Assembly: GCF_011881725.1 (NCBI RefSeq) | Contig: NZ_JAATUR010000018.1 | Span: 20,944 to 84,943 of the forward strand | Direction: 5' to 3' | Length of the DNA stretch: 64,000 nucleotides | Source of the DNA: Escherichia coli | Lineage (GTDB): Bacteria; Pseudomonadota; Gammaproteobacteria; Enterobacterales; Enterobacteriaceae | Part shown: positions 23,387-37,289 of the stretch, piece after piece | Position numbering within the stretch: the stretch's first letter is position 1 | Layout: every line of letters starts with the position of its first letter | Made by a program: the position numbers and the translations under genes | The notes under the pieces: model-generated | The model's database searches: none | The model's input: the letters and a program-made list of their open reading frames with translations, nothing else | What the model was told of the DNA's origin: nothing

Positions 23387-23586
23387 CGAAGGATGAAGAA
23401 AACTTGCGAAGAGTCTCGATGAACTGAAAAATGGCATTGTATAATTCGTTGTCAATTTTATATTTAAATTAAATATTTTATTACTACATATTCAGTGAAA
23501 AAATACACAAAAAAATTATTACATCTGCAAAAGAAATGTTTTTATGTTATTAAGCATATTCATTTTTATTTCAATGGAATGACAAC

Positions 23587-24189
23587 GTGAATATTAATTA
23601 CCCTGCTGAATATGAAATTGGTGATATCGTCTTTACATGTATAGGTGCCGCCTTATTTGGTCAAATATCAGCTGCATCAAATTGCTGGAGTAATCACGTC
23701 GGGATCATTATCGGTCATAACGGTAACGACTTCCTGGTTGCAGAAAGTCGGGTGCCACTTTCTACTGTCACCACGCTGTCTCGTTTTATTAAACGTTCAT
23801 CCAAACAACGCTATGCAGTAAAGCGCTTAGGCGCTGGATTAACAGAACAGCAAAAACAACAACTGATCGCGCAGGTTCCTTCCAGACTGCGAAAACTCTA
23901 TCACACCGGTTTTAAATACGAATCCTCCCGCCAGTTCTGTTCAAAATTTGTCTTTGATATTTATAAAGAGGCACTATGTATTCCGGTAGGTGAAATAGAG
24001 ACATTTGGAGAGCTGTTAAATAGCAATCCGCATGCAAAACTCACCTTCTGGAAATTCTGGTTTTTAGGTTCTATTCCGTGGGAGCGTAAAACCGTAACAC
24101 CAGCCAGTTTGTGGCATCATCCGAGTCTGATGTTGATTCATGCGGAGGGAGTAGAAACGCCTCAGCCTGAACTGACCGAGGCGGTATAA
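23587..24189 (+). CDS. yebB: YebB, NlpC/P60-like (DUF830 type) putative cysteine hydrolase
   Basis: 200 residues. The arrangement [12 protein letters not shown] (Cys and His near residues 33-38) followed by [12 protein letters not shown] (Cys near 118) resembles permuted papain-fold (YiiX/YebB) proteins, in which a conserved Cys and His are placed in this order. No substrate is known to me, and no signal peptide is seen, so it is probably cytoplasmic. It lies on the opposite strand between ruvA and ruvC, with an AT-rich upstream region. The stop is 1 nt from the end of the convergent ruvC. Confidence 0.9.
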   Translation: MNINYPAEYEIGDIVFTCIGAALFGQISAASNCWSNHVGIIIGHNGNDFLVAESRVPLSTVTTLSRFIKRSSKQRYAVKRLGAGLTEQQKQQLIAQVPSRLRKLYHTGFKYESSRQFCSKFVFDIYKEALCIPVGEIETFGELLNSNPHAKLTFWKFWFLGSIPWERKTVTPASLWHHPSLMLIHAEGVETPQPELTEAV

Positions 24190-24190
24190 T

Positions 24191-24712
24191 TTAACGCAGT
24201 CGCCCTCTCGCCAGGTTCAGTCGCGATTCGCTCATCTGCATCGCATTCTGACTAACATGGCAGTGGGTGATGGCAATCGCCAGCGCATCGGCGGCGTCAG
24301 CCTGCGGATTAGCGGGAAGCTTCAGCAAGGTGCGGACCATATGCTGCACCTGGCTTTTTTCGGCACTACCAATCCCCACCACTGTCTGCTTAACCTGACG
24401 GGCTGCATATTCAAACACCGGCAATTCCTGGTTCACCGCCGCCACAATCGCTACGCCGCGCGCCTGCCCCAATTTCAGGGCTGAATCGGCGTTTTTGGCC
24501 ATAAAGACTTGTTCGATTGCGAAATAATCAGGCTGGAACTGGGTGATGATTTCCGTCACGCCCGCATAAATGAGCTTCAGACGAGACGGTAAATCATCCA
24601 CTTTGGTGCGAATGCATCCGCTGCCCAGGTAGGAGAGTTGTCTCCCTACCTGACGGATTACCCCATAGCCGGTAACGCGCGAACCCGGGTCAATGCCGAG
24701 AATAATAGCCAT
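24191..24712 (-). CDS. ruvC: RuvC, Holliday-junction resolvase
   Basis: 173 residues from [11 protein letters not shown]; the extra upstream Met is not used. RuvC cuts Holliday junctions as a dimer. The four acidic metal ligands are visible in GIDPGS (about 8), AIEQVF (about 67) and ADAADALA (about 139 and 142). It follows yebC by 34 nt on the same strand and is separated from ruvAB by the opposite-strand yebB. No LexA box is seen directly ahead. Confidence 0.98.
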
Positions 24713-24746
24713 CACGCGTCTCCGTTTTGCTGTTTAGCAGGCCTCA

Positions 24747-25487
24747 TCAGAGGGTCGCGGCGACCTCATCAGAGATTTCACCGTTATGGTAAACTTCCTG
24801 TACGTCGTCACAGTCTTCCAGCATGTCGATCAAACGCATCAGTTTAGGTGCGGTTTCTGCATCCATATCAGCCTTGGTGGACGGGATCATGGAAACTTCC
24901 GCGCTGTCTGCTTTCAGACCTGCGGCTTCCAGAGCATCGCGTACTTTACCCATCTCTTCCCATGCAGTGTAGACGTCAATTGCGCCGTCATCATAGGTCA
25001 CAACGTCTTCTGCACCTGCTTCCAGCGCCGCTTCCATGATGGTGTCTTCATCGCCTTTCTCGAAGGAGATTACGCCTTTTTTGCTGAACAGATAGGCTAC
25101 AGAACCGTCAGTACCAAGGTTACCTCCACATTTGCTGAATGCGTGACGCACTTCAGCAACAGTACGGTTGCGGTTGTCAGAGAGACATTCAATCATGATT
25201 GCTGTGCCGCCAGGACCGTAACCTTCGTAGATGATGGTTTCCATATTCGCATCATCATCACCGCCCACACCACGTGCAATTGCGCGGTTCAGCGTGTCAC
25301 GGGTCATGTTGTTAGACAATGCTTTATCTATCGCCGCACGCAAACGCGGGTTAGCGTCCGGATCGCCACCGCCCAGTTTGGCTGCGGTTACCAGCTCACG
25401 AATGATTTTAGTGAAGATTTTACCGCGCTTAGCATCCTGCGCAGCTTTACGATGTCTGGTGTTGGCCCATTTACTATGACCTGCCAT
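24747..25487 (-). CDS. yebC: YebC, TACO1/YebC-family protein
   Basis: 246 residues beginning [22 protein letters not shown], the conserved signature of this family. Members are described as transcriptional regulators, and more recently the family has been implicated in translation, relieving ribosome stalling at proline-rich stretches. The acidic C-terminal domains 2 and 3 are complete. Lying between nudB (28 nt upstream) and ruvC, it belongs to the aspS-nudB-yebC-ruvC run of minus-strand genes. Confidence 0.97.
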
Positions 25488-25515
25488 AAAAATATCTCCA
25501 AATAGCCCTGCCAGT

Positions 25516-25959
25516 TCAGGCAGCGTTAATTACAAACTCTTCAATCGCCTGCCGGTTGCTCCAGGACATGGTGAGCGCCGCCGCAGCAGGCGCATCAAGC
25601 CACTTGTAGGCCAGATGTTCAGTAAAAACAATCTGGCGCTCGTGCGGTAGCGCAAGACAAAACCATGATTCCGTATTGCGCGTCACACCCGGCGCATAGC
25701 GATGGCGTAAATGCGAAAAAATTTCAAACTCTACCGTGCGCTGGCAGTCAATTAAGGTCAGTTGTTCAGCAACAACATCAATGGTGACCTCTTCCTTTAC
25801 TTCGCGCATGGCAGCTTGCGGCGCGGTTTCCCCCTCTTCCACGCTGCCGGTTACCGACTGCCAGAAATCGGGATCGTCACGCCGCTGCAACATCAGCACC
25901 CGTTTCGTGTCTTGCGCATAGATAACTACTAAGATCGAAACGGGACGCTTATAAGCCAT
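25516..25959 (-). CDS. nudB: NudB, dihydroneopterin triphosphate pyrophosphohydrolase (Nudix)
   Basis: 147 residues. It removes pyrophosphate from dihydroneopterin triphosphate early in folate synthesis. The Nudix box GSVEEGE...REVKEEV is intact near residues 38-60. The start is MAYKRPVS with the ATG only 1 nt after the aspS stop, implying translational coupling. The K-12 protein, as I recall it, begins MKDKVYKRPVS, so the N-terminus is three residues shorter here. Confidence 0.95.
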
Positions 25960-25960
25960 A

Positions 25961-27733
25961 TCAATTATTCTCAGCCTTCTTTACAACCTGAATGCTCAGT
26001 TCAGCCAGTGCAGTCGGGTTAGCAAAGCTCGGTGCTTCAGTCATCAGACACGCTGCCGCCGTGGTTTTCGGGAAGGCGATAACGTCACGGATGTTGTCGG
26101 TGCCGGTCAGCAGCATGGTCAAACGGTCAAGACCGAATGCCAGACCTGCGTGCGGCGGAGTACCGTACTTCAGGGCATCGAGCAGGAAGCCGAATTTCTC
26201 ACGCTGTTCCTCTTCGTTGATACCCAGAATGCCAAACACCGTCTGCTGCATATCACCATTATGGATACGCACTGAACCACCGCCCACTTCGTAACCATTG
26301 ATGACCATATCGTAAGCGTTCGCCACTGCATTTTCCGGCGCCGCTTTCAGCTCTGCAGCCGTCATGTCTTTCGGTGAGGTGAACGGATGGTGCATTGCCG
26401 TCAGGCCACCTTCACCGTCGTCTTCAAACATCGGGAAGTCGATAACCCACAGCGGCGCCCATTTGCTTTCGTCGGTCAGGCCAAGATCTTTACCCACTTT
26501 CAGACGCAGTGCGCCCATCGCGTCGGCAACAATTTTCTTGTTGTCGGCACCGAAGAAAATCATATCGCCATCTTGTGCGGCGGTACGATCCAGGATGGCT
26601 TCGATGATTTCCGCATTGAGGAACTTCGCTACCGGGCTGTTGATACCTTCCAGACCTTTCGCGCGTTCATTGACCTTGATGTAAGCCAGACCTTTCGCGC
26701 CATAGATTTTGACGAAGTTACCGTATTCGTCGATCTGTTTACGGGTCAGCGATGCGCCGCCCGGAACACGCAGAGCCGCGACACGACCTTTAGGATCGTT
26801 AGCCGGCCCCGCAAATACTGCAAACTCAACAGATTTCAGCAGATCGGCAACGTCTGTCAGTTCCATCGGGTTACGCAGATCCGGTTTATCAGAACCATAA
26901 CGGCGTTCAGCTTCTGCGAAGGTCATCACCGGGAAATCACCCAGATCCACGCCCTTCACTTCCAGCCACAAATGACGCACCAGCGCTTCCATCACTTCAC
27001 GCACTTGCGGCGCGGTCATGAAGGAAGTTTCTACATCGATCTGCGTAAATTCAGGCTGACGATCAGCACGCAGATCTTCGTCACGGAAGCATTTAACGAT
27101 CTGATAGTAGCGGTCAAAACCAGACATCATCAGCAACTGTTTGAACAGCTGTGGAGACTGCGGCAGCGCGTAGAATTTGCCTTTGTGCACACGAGAAGGC
27201 ACCAGGTAGTCACGCGCGCCTTCCGGCGTGGCTTTGGTCAGCATTGGGGTTTCGATATCAAGGAAACCGTGGTCGTCCATAAAACGGCGCACCAGGCTGG
27301 TGATTTTAGCGCGTGTTTTCAGGCGCTGAGCCATTTCCGGACGACGCAGGTCGAGATAGCGGTATTTCAGACGCGCTTCTTCGGTGTTGACGTGGTTAGA
27401 GTCAAGCGGCAGAACATCTGCGCGGTTGATAATGGTCAGTGAGGACGCCAGCACTTCGATTTCGCCGGTCGCCATATCGCGATTGATATTTTTTTCGTCA
27501 CGCGCACGTACAGTGCCCGTCACCTGAATGCAGAACTCATTACGCAGTTCAGAGGCCAGCTTTAACGCGTCCGCACGATCCGGATCGAAAAATACCTGCA
27601 CGATACCTTCGCGGTCGCGCATATCGATAAAGATCAGGCTACCAAGATCACGACGACGGTTGACCCAACCACACAGAGTCACCTGCTGCCCCACGTGGGA
27701 CAAACGGAGCTGTCCACAATATTCTGTACGCAT
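25961..27733 (-). CDS. aspS: AspS, aspartyl-tRNA synthetase
   Basis: 590 residues, the bacterial length. N-terminal OB-fold anticodon-binding domain (1-105), class II catalytic core with motif 2 in [16 protein letters not shown] (about 217-232) and motif 3 in GLAFGLDRL (about 530-538), and the bacteria-specific GAD insertion domain between them. It charges tRNA-Asp. First gene of the aspS-nudB-yebC-ruvC cluster. Nearly identical to K-12. Confidence 0.98.
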
Positions 27734-28043
27734 GAGATATCCCTTAACTTAGCTGCCGGCGGATGTCCCCTGCTGCGCAGGTGACCTAAGTCGCAGCGTT
27801 AGCTGTATGTCACAACTGAATGAAAAAAGGCGGCTATTATACTGGAAATTCTGCCGCACCGTAAGAGCCTGGCCCGCCAGGGAGCGACTCGTTACCACTT
27901 TATATCGGGCCTGAAATCAGACTCTACGCCAGTTTGCTATAAAGGTGTTGCCCGAACTCATAAAAATTAACAAAATTTATCGTTCCGCCATTGGCTAATC
28001 GCATTAAGGTGAGAGGCATGATTTTGTTTTATCTGGAGTGATC
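27734..28043. other. Divergent intergenic region between aspS and yecD
   Basis: No gene is seen. It holds the likely aspS promoter (27836-27841) and, near 28015-28035, the AT-rich leader of yecD with a GGAG ribosome binding site. An imperfect GC-rich inverted repeat around 27757-27790 sits in the aspS leader. Confidence 0.6.
27836..27841 (-). promoter_or_regulatory. Likely -10 hexamer of the aspS promoter
   Basis: TATAAT on the minus strand, about 95 nt upstream of the aspS start. The -35 at 17-nt spacing (TTACGG) is poor, so the call rests mainly on the perfect -10. Confidence 0.55.
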
Positions 28044-28610
28044 ATGCTTGAACTTAATGTTAAAACCACTGCGCTAGTGGTGATTGATTTACAGGAAGGC
28101 ATCTTGCCTTTTGCCGGTGGTCCGTATACAGCAGAGGACGTGGTAGATCGCGCCGGGAAACTGGCGGCTAAATTTCGTGCAAACGGACAGCCTGTGTTTC
28201 TGGTTCGTGTCGGTTGGTCTGCCGATTACGCCGAAGCATTAAAACAGCCTGTTGATGCCCCCTCGCCTGCCAGAGCGTTGCCGGAAAACTGGTGGCATCA
28301 TCCTGAGGCGTTAGGTGCAACTGACAGCGATATTGAAATCATCAAACGCCAATGGGGTGCCTTTTACGGTACGGATCTGGAGTTGCAGTTACGCCGTCGT
28401 GGTATCGACACCATTGTGTTATGTGGGATCTCAACCAACATTGGCGTTGAGTCCTCCGCCCGCAATGCGTGGGAGCTGGGTTTTAATCTGGTGATTGCCG
28501 AAGACGCCTGTAGCGCAGCCAGCGCCGAAGAACACAATAACAGCATCAACCATATTTACCCGCGCATTGCCCGTGTGCGAAGCGTCGAAGAGATTCTTAG
28601 CGCCTTATGA
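28044..28610 (+). CDS. yecD: YecD, isochorismatase-family hydrolase
   Basis: 188 residues from [19 protein letters not shown]. It has the cysteine-hydrolase fold: the catalytic Asp in VVIDLQ (about 15), the Lys in [11 protein letters not shown] (about 103), and [17 protein letters not shown], where the usual nucleophilic Cys of VCTxxCV is replaced by the isochorismatase-like GISTNIGVE arrangement. The substrate is unknown. It overlaps yecE by 4 nt and belongs to the plus-strand yecD-yecE-yecN-cmoA-cmoB run. Confidence 0.93.
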   Translation: MLELNVKTTALVVIDLQEGILPFAGGPYTAEDVVDRAGKLAAKFRANGQPVFLVRVGWSADYAEALKQPVDAPSPARALPENWWHHPEALGATDSDIEIIKRQWGAFYGTDLELQLRRRGIDTIVLCGISTNIGVESSARNAWELGFNLVIAEDACSAASAEEHNNSINHIYPRIARVRSVEEILSAL

Positions 28611-29425
28611 TTTACATCGGTTTGCCACAATGGTCGCATCCTAAATGGGTGCGTCTGGGGATAACCAGCCTGGAAGATTATGCCCGCCACTTTAACTGCA
28701 TGGAGGGCAACACCACGCTGTACGCCCTACCGAAGCCAGATGTTGTCCTGCGCTGGCGCGAGCAGACCAGCGATGATTTCCGTTTTTGTTTTAAATTCCC
28801 CGCGACGATTTCGCACCAGACTGCATTGCGTCATTGCGATGATTTAGTCACTGAATTTTTCACCCGTATGTCACCGTTAGCACCGCGTATTGGGCAATAC
28901 TGGCTGCAACTTCCTGCCACCTTCGCCCCGCAGGATTTGCCTGCGCTTTGGCATTTTCTTGATTCTCTCCCCGGCGAATTTACCTATGGCGTGGAAGTGC
29001 GCCATCTGTTGTTTTTCACCAAAGGAGAAGAGGAACAAGCCCTTAATCGCGGTTTGCATCAGCGCGGCGTTAATCGGGTGATTTTAGATAGCCGCCCGGT
29101 TCATGCAGCTCGTCCGCATAATGAAGCCATTCGCGACGCCCAGCGAAAAAAACCTAAAGTTCCAGTACATGCTGTGCTAACGGCGACAAATCCGCTGATC
29201 CGTTTCATCGGCAGTGATGATATGGCGCAAAACCGGGAATTATTTCAGGTCTGGTTACAAAAATTAGCGCAGTGGCATCAGACCACTACGCCTTATCTTT
29301 TTTTACATACACCAGATATTGCCCAGGCACCGGAGCTGGTACATAACCTTTGGGAAGACTTACGTAAAATGCTTCCAGAGATCGGAGCAGTCCCCGCGAT
29401 TCCACAGCAATCTTCTCTTTTCTGA
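28607..29425 (+). CDS. yecE: YecE, DUF72-family TIM-barrel protein
   Basis: 272 residues of the DUF72 family, which adopts a TIM-barrel fold. The family-typical segments FCFKFP (about 64-69) and GVEVRHLLF (about 128-136) are present. No catalytic role is established that I know of. The start codon overlaps the yecD stop (ATGA), implying coupled translation. It is followed 52 nt later by yecN. Confidence 0.92.
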   Translation: MIYIGLPQWSHPKWVRLGITSLEDYARHFNCMEGNTTLYALPKPDVVLRWREQTSDDFRFCFKFPATISHQTALRHCDDLVTEFFTRMSPLAPRIGQYWLQLPATFAPQDLPALWHFLDSLPGEFTYGVEVRHLLFFTKGEEEQALNRGLHQRGVNRVILDSRPVHAARPHNEAIRDAQRKKPKVPVHAVLTATNPLIRFIGSDDMAQNRELFQVWLQKLAQWHQTTTPYLFLHTPDIAQAPELVHNLWEDLRKMLPEIGAVPAIPQQSSLF

Positions 29426-29477
29426 ATTTGCCACCTATCATAGACAAGTGCCATCGGCCATTTTAAAGGGAGTTTGT

Positions 29478-31625
<2,148 letters not shown>

Positions 31626-31647
31626 AGTTCAGGTATTACTAAAAAAC

Positions 31648-31748
31648 TGCCTGATGCGCTACGCTTATCAGGCCTACTCTTCTCCTGCAATGTATTGAAT
31701 TTGCACAGTTTTTGTAGGCTGGGAAAGGCGTTCACGCCGCATCTGGCA
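31648..31748. repeat. BIME between cmoB and torZ
   Basis: CTGCCTGATGCGCTACGCTTATCAGGCCTAC and TTGTAGGCTGGGAAAGGCGTTCACGCCGCATCTGGC are two REP units in opposite orientation with an AT-rich linker. A further hairpin, AGCGCCCG/CGGGCGCT at 31779-31797, lies just after the torZ stop but lacks a good U-run. Confidence 0.83.
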
Positions 31749-31806
31749 TGAACAAAGCGCACTTTGTCAGCAATCTCAGCGCCCGTTTCCGGGCGCTATT
31801 CACGTC

Positions 31807-34236
31807 TTACGCCTGAATTGCCGGCTGATCAAATGCCGTTAACTTCGGCGCATTGCCCGTATATTTTTCGATATACACCAGCGCGGAGTTACCGGCACAG
31901 GCATTCGCCAGTTGTGAGCTGGGAATATCTGCTGTTAGTACGTTCGCACTACCGTTTTTACACAAGCCGTTTTCGAGATCCGGCCAGGCACCTTCATGCA
32001 CGCATACTACACCTTTTTTGATTCCATCGGTCACGACCGCCCCAGCCAAAATCTGACCACGCTTATTCCAGACACGTACCAAATCGCCATTTGCAATACC
32101 AAAATGCGCGGCATCTTCGGTATGAATGGTTATCGGCTCACGATCGGCAACCGCGTATTTTTTACGCAGCTCAGCGTAGTTGAGCTGGCTATGTAAACGA
32201 TGGGCCGGATGCGCTGTCAGCAGCTGCAACTGTTTCTCGTCAGCGGTTCCTTTCCATTCATCAGGAGCCAGCCAGGTCGGGTGTGCCGGGCAATCTTTAT
32301 AGCCAAATTTTTCCAGCGTTTTTGAGTAGATTTCAATTTTGCCACTGGCTGTACCCAGCGCATTTTTCACCGGATCGGCGCGGAAATCGCCATAGCGAAC
32401 ATATTGCTCGTTCTTTTCGCTGCGACGCATTTCAAGCAGTTTATTTTGCTGCCAGAAGGTATTAAACACCGGCATGCTAACACGCTGCGCACGTGCGCCT
32501 TTCTGGGCGGCATCATAGAAAAATTTCAGCCACGCCATTTCATCTTTACCTTCGGTATAGATCTCTTTTCCGCCAGGTTTTAGTAATTCCGCAAGGTCGG
32601 CAAATACGTCAAAATCGTTGCGTGCTTCAAATTGTGGGGCCACTGCCTGCTTCATCGGCACAATATGTTGATTACTGTAATCGCCGGTCATCGTCAGGTC
32701 ATTGCGCTCAAACGATGTGGTGATCGGTAATACGATATCCGCGTGTTTCGCTGCCGCCGTCCAGTAGCATTCAGAAACGACAATCATCTCCGGTTTCTGC
32801 CAGGCTTTAATCAGGCGATTAGTGTCCTGGTGATGGGTGAAATTACCACCGCCAGCCCACCAGATCATTTTGATATTCGGGTACGTTTGCTCTTTACCGT
32901 TGTGCTGATATTTGCCGCCAGGATTTTCCAGCGCATCGACAATACGGGCAACCGGAATCGCCGTCATTCCGCCATCATCAGCTTCCTCGCTTGCTTGTCC
33001 GGCTATCGCCGCAGACATTTCCGGCAGTACGCCACCCACACGCGTCGGGTTGCCGCCGTTGGAGTAATGATAAGAGAAACCAAAACCGCCGCCCGGTGTA
33101 CCAATCTGCCCTAACATCGCCGCCAGCGTCACCAGCATCCAGTGTTTCTGTTCACCATATTGCTGACGCTGAATTCCCCAGCCAGCCATCAGCATCGTGC
33201 GATTTGCCGCCATCAGTTCAGCGAGTTTGACAATTTGCGCTTCCGGTACGCCAGTAATTTCTGCCGCCCAGGCCGCGCTCTTCGGCGTATTGTCGTTCTT
33301 GCCAATCAAATACTCTTCAAACTGCGGATAGCCAGTGGTGTATTTTTCAAGGAACGCTTTATCGTGTTTGCCTTGTGTCATCAGGGTATACGCAATGCCG
33401 AGCATCAGTGCCACGTCAGTCCCCATGTTCGGCGCGATCCAGGTGGCGTTATCGCCAAAGAACTCGATCGTTTCAGAACGGATAGGGTCGATGGCAATCA
33501 CCGGTTTGCCCGATTTCTTCAGCTGATGGAAGTACTCAAGCCCTTGCTCATCGGTGCTGCTCCAGGCAATTTTTAAGGTATTCAGCGGGTTCATCCCCCA
33601 CAGCACCACTACCTGACTGTTTTCCAGAATCAATGGCCAGGAAGTCTGCTGTTCATATACCTCTACTGAACCAACTACATGCGGCATGATCACCTGTGCT
33701 GCCCCGGTAGAGTAATCGCCGCTATGTCCGGAATATCCCCCCGCCAGGTTCATATAACGTTGCAGTAAGGTCTGTGCTTTATGCAACACGCCCGAAGAGC
33801 GCCAGCCGTAAGATCCGGCAAAAATAGCCGATGGTCCGTTAGCTTTACGAATGCGATCGTGTTGCTCATGAATCAGTTTTAATGCCTGTTCCCAGCTCAC
33901 CTGAACGTAACTGTCTTCGCCACGGCCTTTAGCCGGTTGCAGTGGATGGTCGAGATAACTTTTTCTCACCATCGGATGCTGAATACGCACCGTTGTGTGT
34001 ACCTGATCCGCCGCCGTAGACTGTAAGGAGTTCGGGATAGTTTTCGCCAGCGCGCCTGTCGAAGAAACTATCTTGCCGTCCTTCACTTCTACGTTCATCG
34101 CTCCCCAACGACCCGCAGTGAGGATTTTTCCGCCCTTCTCTTCTGCCCATGCGGGTAATGGTGCAGCCGATGTCACCACCAGTGCCCCTGCCGCAATACC
34201 GCTGTGTTTAATAAACTCACGTCTTGTTAGTGTCAT
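31807..34236 (-). CDS. torZ: TorZ, periplasmic trimethylamine N-oxide reductase (molybdoenzyme)
   Basis: 809 residues from [13 protein letters not shown]; six extra in-frame codons upstream are not used. The twin-arginine motif TRREFIK and a hydrophobic stretch ending PAWA mark Tat export. The DMSO-reductase-family catalytic domains bind a bis-MGD molybdenum cofactor; [12 protein letters not shown] (about 170-181) contains the serine that coordinates Mo in this subfamily. It reduces TMAO and biotin or methionine sulfoxide-type N- and S-oxides. It lies 24 nt after its haem partner torY. Confidence 0.96.
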   Translation of the reverse strand: MTLTRREFIKHSGIAAGALVVTSAAPLPAWAEEKGGKILTAGRWGAMNVEVKDGKIVSSTGALAKTIPNSLQSTAADQVHTTVRIQHPMVRKSYLDHPLQPAKGRGEDSYVQVSWEQALKLIHEQHDRIRKANGPSAIFAGSYGWRSSGVLHKAQTLLQRYMNLAGGYSGHSGDYSTGAAQVIMPHVVGSVEVYEQQTSWPLILENSQVVVLWGMNPLNTLKIAWSSTDEQGLEYFHQLKKSGKPVIAIDPIRSETIEFFGDNATWIAPNMGTDVALMLGIAYTLMTQGKHDKAFLEKYTTGYPQFEEYLIGKNDNTPKSAAWAAEITGVPEAQIVKLAELMAANRTMLMAGWGIQRQQYGEQKHWMLVTLAAMLGQIGTPGGGFGFSYHYSNGGNPTRVGGVLPEMSAAIAGQASEEADDGGMTAIPVARIVDALENPGGKYQHNGKEQTYPNIKMIWWAGGGNFTHHQDTNRLIKAWQKPEMIVVSECYWTAAAKHADIVLPITTSFERNDLTMTGDYSNQHIVPMKQAVAPQFEARNDFDVFADLAELLKPGGKEIYTEGKDEMAWLKFFYDAAQKGARAQRVSMPVFNTFWQQNKLLEMRRSEKNEQYVRYGDFRADPVKNALGTASGKIEIYSKTLEKFGYKDCPAHPTWLAPDEWKGTADEKQLQLLTAHPAHRLHSQLNYAELRKKYAVADREPITIHTEDAAHFGIANGDLVRVWNKRGQILAGAVVTDGIKKGVVCVHEGAWPDLENGLCKNGSANVLTADIPSSQLANACAGNSALVYIEKYTGNAPKLTAFDQPAIQA

Positions 34237-34260
34237 AACTTCCTCCCTGATCAACGAGGA

Positions 34261-35361
34261 TCACTGTTTTTCGGTAATATCTTTGGCGTTGTACTGGAAG
34301 TACCGCGTCAAAATGTCCAGTTCGTTTTCGCTCATGCTGGTTCGCGCCCCCATTCCTTTGGCGATAGAGGGCCAGGCATTGACGGTGTAATGGTCAGCGG
34401 CAATAGGCGCATGGCAACCTGCACAATAGGTGTCATCGAGTTTTTCAGCGTATTGCCATAACGGTTTACGATCCGCTAATGCGGGATCGATTAGCGCGCC
34501 CTGTAATGACGCCTGACGCCATTGATTTCCGTATTCGTCAGCTTGCCATTCCCCGTTTACCGTTAGTGCCTTGCTACCTTCATCACTTAGTGTGGCTAAC
34601 GCCAGGCCTTGACCTGCCGCCAGGTAGAGCGTGTTTTCACTGCCCTGCATTTGATAACCCTGCAACATGACGATCGGCTGTTTGCCGCTGGCATCAACAA
34701 CCGTGAGATCGGTGCCGGGATTCACGGTGGCCAGTTCGCCTATGCGGGAAGTTTTGAAAGGATAAAGATGTGTGCCATTGGCCACTGAAGTGGCAGCCTG
34801 ACTTTCCAGTTCATGCGCCGCGTTGTCATCCATTTTTATTTCAGGCGGGAAATGGGCAATCCCTTTATGACAATCAATACACGTTTCACCGTCCTTTTTC
34901 GCTTTGCTATGCATTTTCTGCGCAGATTCACTTTGCGATGCAATCTCCATGGCATCAAAAGAATGACAACTTCGGCAGGTTACAGAATCCGTTGCTTTTA
35001 ATTCCTTCCATACTGTTTCGGCCATTTCCTGACGATGAGCTTCGAACTTATCGTCACTGTCTATTTTGCCGCTAACAAATTCATGATAAATATCCTTAGA
35101 TGCTTTTAATTTAGCAAATATATAATCCATCCCTGACTTTGGAATATGACAATCTGCACATTCGGCACGTATACCTTTCTGGTTAGAAAAGTGGACAGTT
35201 CCCTGGTATTCCTCAAACGGTTTGCTCATCGAGTGGCAGGAAAGACAAAATGCTGTATCCGACGTTTTATGTAAGACTTTTTGCGCCAGGAATAACCCGC
35301 CGCCACCAACCACCACAGCCATCAGTAGAAAAAACAACCCAATGCGTTTTTTCCCTCGCAT
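34261..35361 (-). CDS. torY: TorY, membrane-anchored pentahaem c-type cytochrome
   Basis: 366 residues. An N-terminal anchor ([19 protein letters not shown], about 7-25) is followed by four CXXCH haem motifs of the NapC/NirT domain (CLSCHS, CADCHI, CRSCHS, CIDCHK), then a C-terminal domain with a fifth, CAGCHA (about 324-329). It takes electrons from quinols and passes them to TorZ. Co-transcribed with torZ, 24 nt downstream. All five motifs are complete. Confidence 0.96.
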   Translation of the reverse strand: MRGKKRIGLFFLLMAVVVGGGGLFLAQKVLHKTSDTAFCLSCHSMSKPFEEYQGTVHFSNQKGIRAECADCHIPKSGMDYIFAKLKASKDIYHEFVSGKIDSDDKFEAHRQEMAETVWKELKATDSVTCRSCHSFDAMEIASQSESAQKMHSKAKKDGETCIDCHKGIAHFPPEIKMDDNAAHELESQAATSVANGTHLYPFKTSRIGELATVNPGTDLTVVDASGKQPIVMLQGYQMQGSENTLYLAAGQGLALATLSDEGSKALTVNGEWQADEYGNQWRQASLQGALIDPALADRKPLWQYAEKLDDTYCAGCHAPIAADHYTVNAWPSIAKGMGARTSMSENELDILTRYFQYNAKDITEKQ

Positions 35362-35669
35362 AGATTCCTCTAATTAAATTCCAGAACACCGAAATCATTA
35401 TATAAATAAATATACAACGAATTAATAACACTCTAAATTCGGCACAACACTGCCTGAAACCACCGATAAGAAATATGATTTACTACAACTTAATCATTAA
35501 TTATTGAAGAAGAGACCACACGTTATTTTGATATATTTTTACCAGTTTTAGTAATTTAAATTACATAATTATTATGAATATATAGATCGTTTTTAGCACA
35601 CCGATTTACGCACTGTTACCAGCACGACACCTCATGATGACTGTTCATTATTTGCACTGCCGGAGAATA
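35362..35669. other. AT-rich intergenic region upstream of torY
   Basis: About 310 nt without an ORF. Very AT-rich from 35380 to 35600 with stretches such as ATTATATAAATAAATATAC, suggestive of the torY promoter and possible H-NS binding, but I cannot assign a start site or regulator. Confidence 0.55.
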
Positions 35670-35701
35670 AAAAAAGGCCCCTGTTGAAATTGCAGGGGCC
35701 T
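35670..35701 (-). terminator. Intrinsic terminator of cutC
   Basis: On the minus strand GGCCCCTG and CAGGGGCC form an 8-bp stem followed by a U-run of about seven, 47 nt beyond the cutC stop. Confidence 0.92.
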
Positions 35702-35747
35702 GGTACGAGCAAGCATCATATTGGGCGACATGATGCAACGGTAAAAA

Positions 35748-36503
<756 letters not shown>

Positions 36504-36507
36504 TTAA

Positions 36508-37074
36508 TTACGCCGATTGCTCACTGGCAACAATCTCTTCAATGGACCACGGATGAAACTTAATCGTCGTTTTACCGTCTGTAACGGCTAATGTTGGATT
36601 GGGTAATCGCTCATGCTCACCTTTTGGCGAACTGGTTTTAACCGAGATCCCCGGCAGGCTAAGTCCTTCATCAGAAAGCAACGCCAGCGCGCGGGCATTC
36701 AGCGTTTCTGGTTCACCCGGCAGAACGATTTCGATATGTTCCCAACCTTCGTGCGGGTAACGTTTTTCTCCCGGCCACGGTAACTCAACAATTGAAAACT
36801 GCCAGTGAGCCACCTGTACCGGCTCGTGCAATTTAAACAAACAAATAGGTCTGCCATTGATCATATTTTCTGACAGGAGTTCACCGCACTGTTCAAACCC
36901 TCGACGCCAGCGTTCAGCGGTGGTGTTTTGATGGCAACGCAAGGATATGTGATCGGCAGCCAGCGGTGAGATATTCAGACCCAGGCGACGAGAAAGTTCG
37001 TCTAATGCATGAATAAATCGCGGTAAATCTGTTGCAATATCCTGCAACTCGTCAATAGATTGCCAGTTCGCCAT
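36508..37074 (-). CDS. yecM: YecM, VOC-fold putative metal-dependent enzyme
   Basis: 188 residues from MANWQSIDEL; the two codons upstream are not used. The family has a vicinal-oxygen-chelate fold, with likely metal ligands in ADHISLRCH (about 41-49), WEHIEIVLPG (about 113) and TIKFHPW (about 172). No substrate is known. First of the yecM-cutC pair, divergent from argS. Confidence 0.92.
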   Translation of the reverse strand: MANWQSIDELQDIATDLPRFIHALDELSRRLGLNISPLAADHISLRCHQNTTAERWRRGFEQCGELLSENMINGRPICLFKLHEPVQVAHWQFSIVELPWPGEKRYPHEGWEHIEIVLPGEPETLNARALALLSDEGLSLPGISVKTSSPKGEHERLPNPTLAVTDGKTTIKFHPWSIEEIVASEQSA

Positions 37075-37289
37075 AATCACTCTTCGTCTTTCAGTAAAAG
37101 CGTTAATTTACCCTGTTGCCCTGCACCAACCAACCGCTGATTTTGCGCAGTCCCCGATGCAATAGTAAAAACGACAATGCGCCACGCGCACGTTGCTGAC
37201 GAAAACAGCCATTTGCAGTATACTCCCGCCCTAATTTCTTTAACTGGTGCGGGCAATTTTTGCTCGCTTCATCAATGTAAGGTATTCCG

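Noticed and set aside
26387..27442. Long open frame of 351 codons on the plus strand inside aspS
   Set aside because: It lies wholly antisense to the highly conserved aspS gene and its sequence is rich in His, Phe and Arg as expected from reading codon complements. No ribosome binding site or family match.
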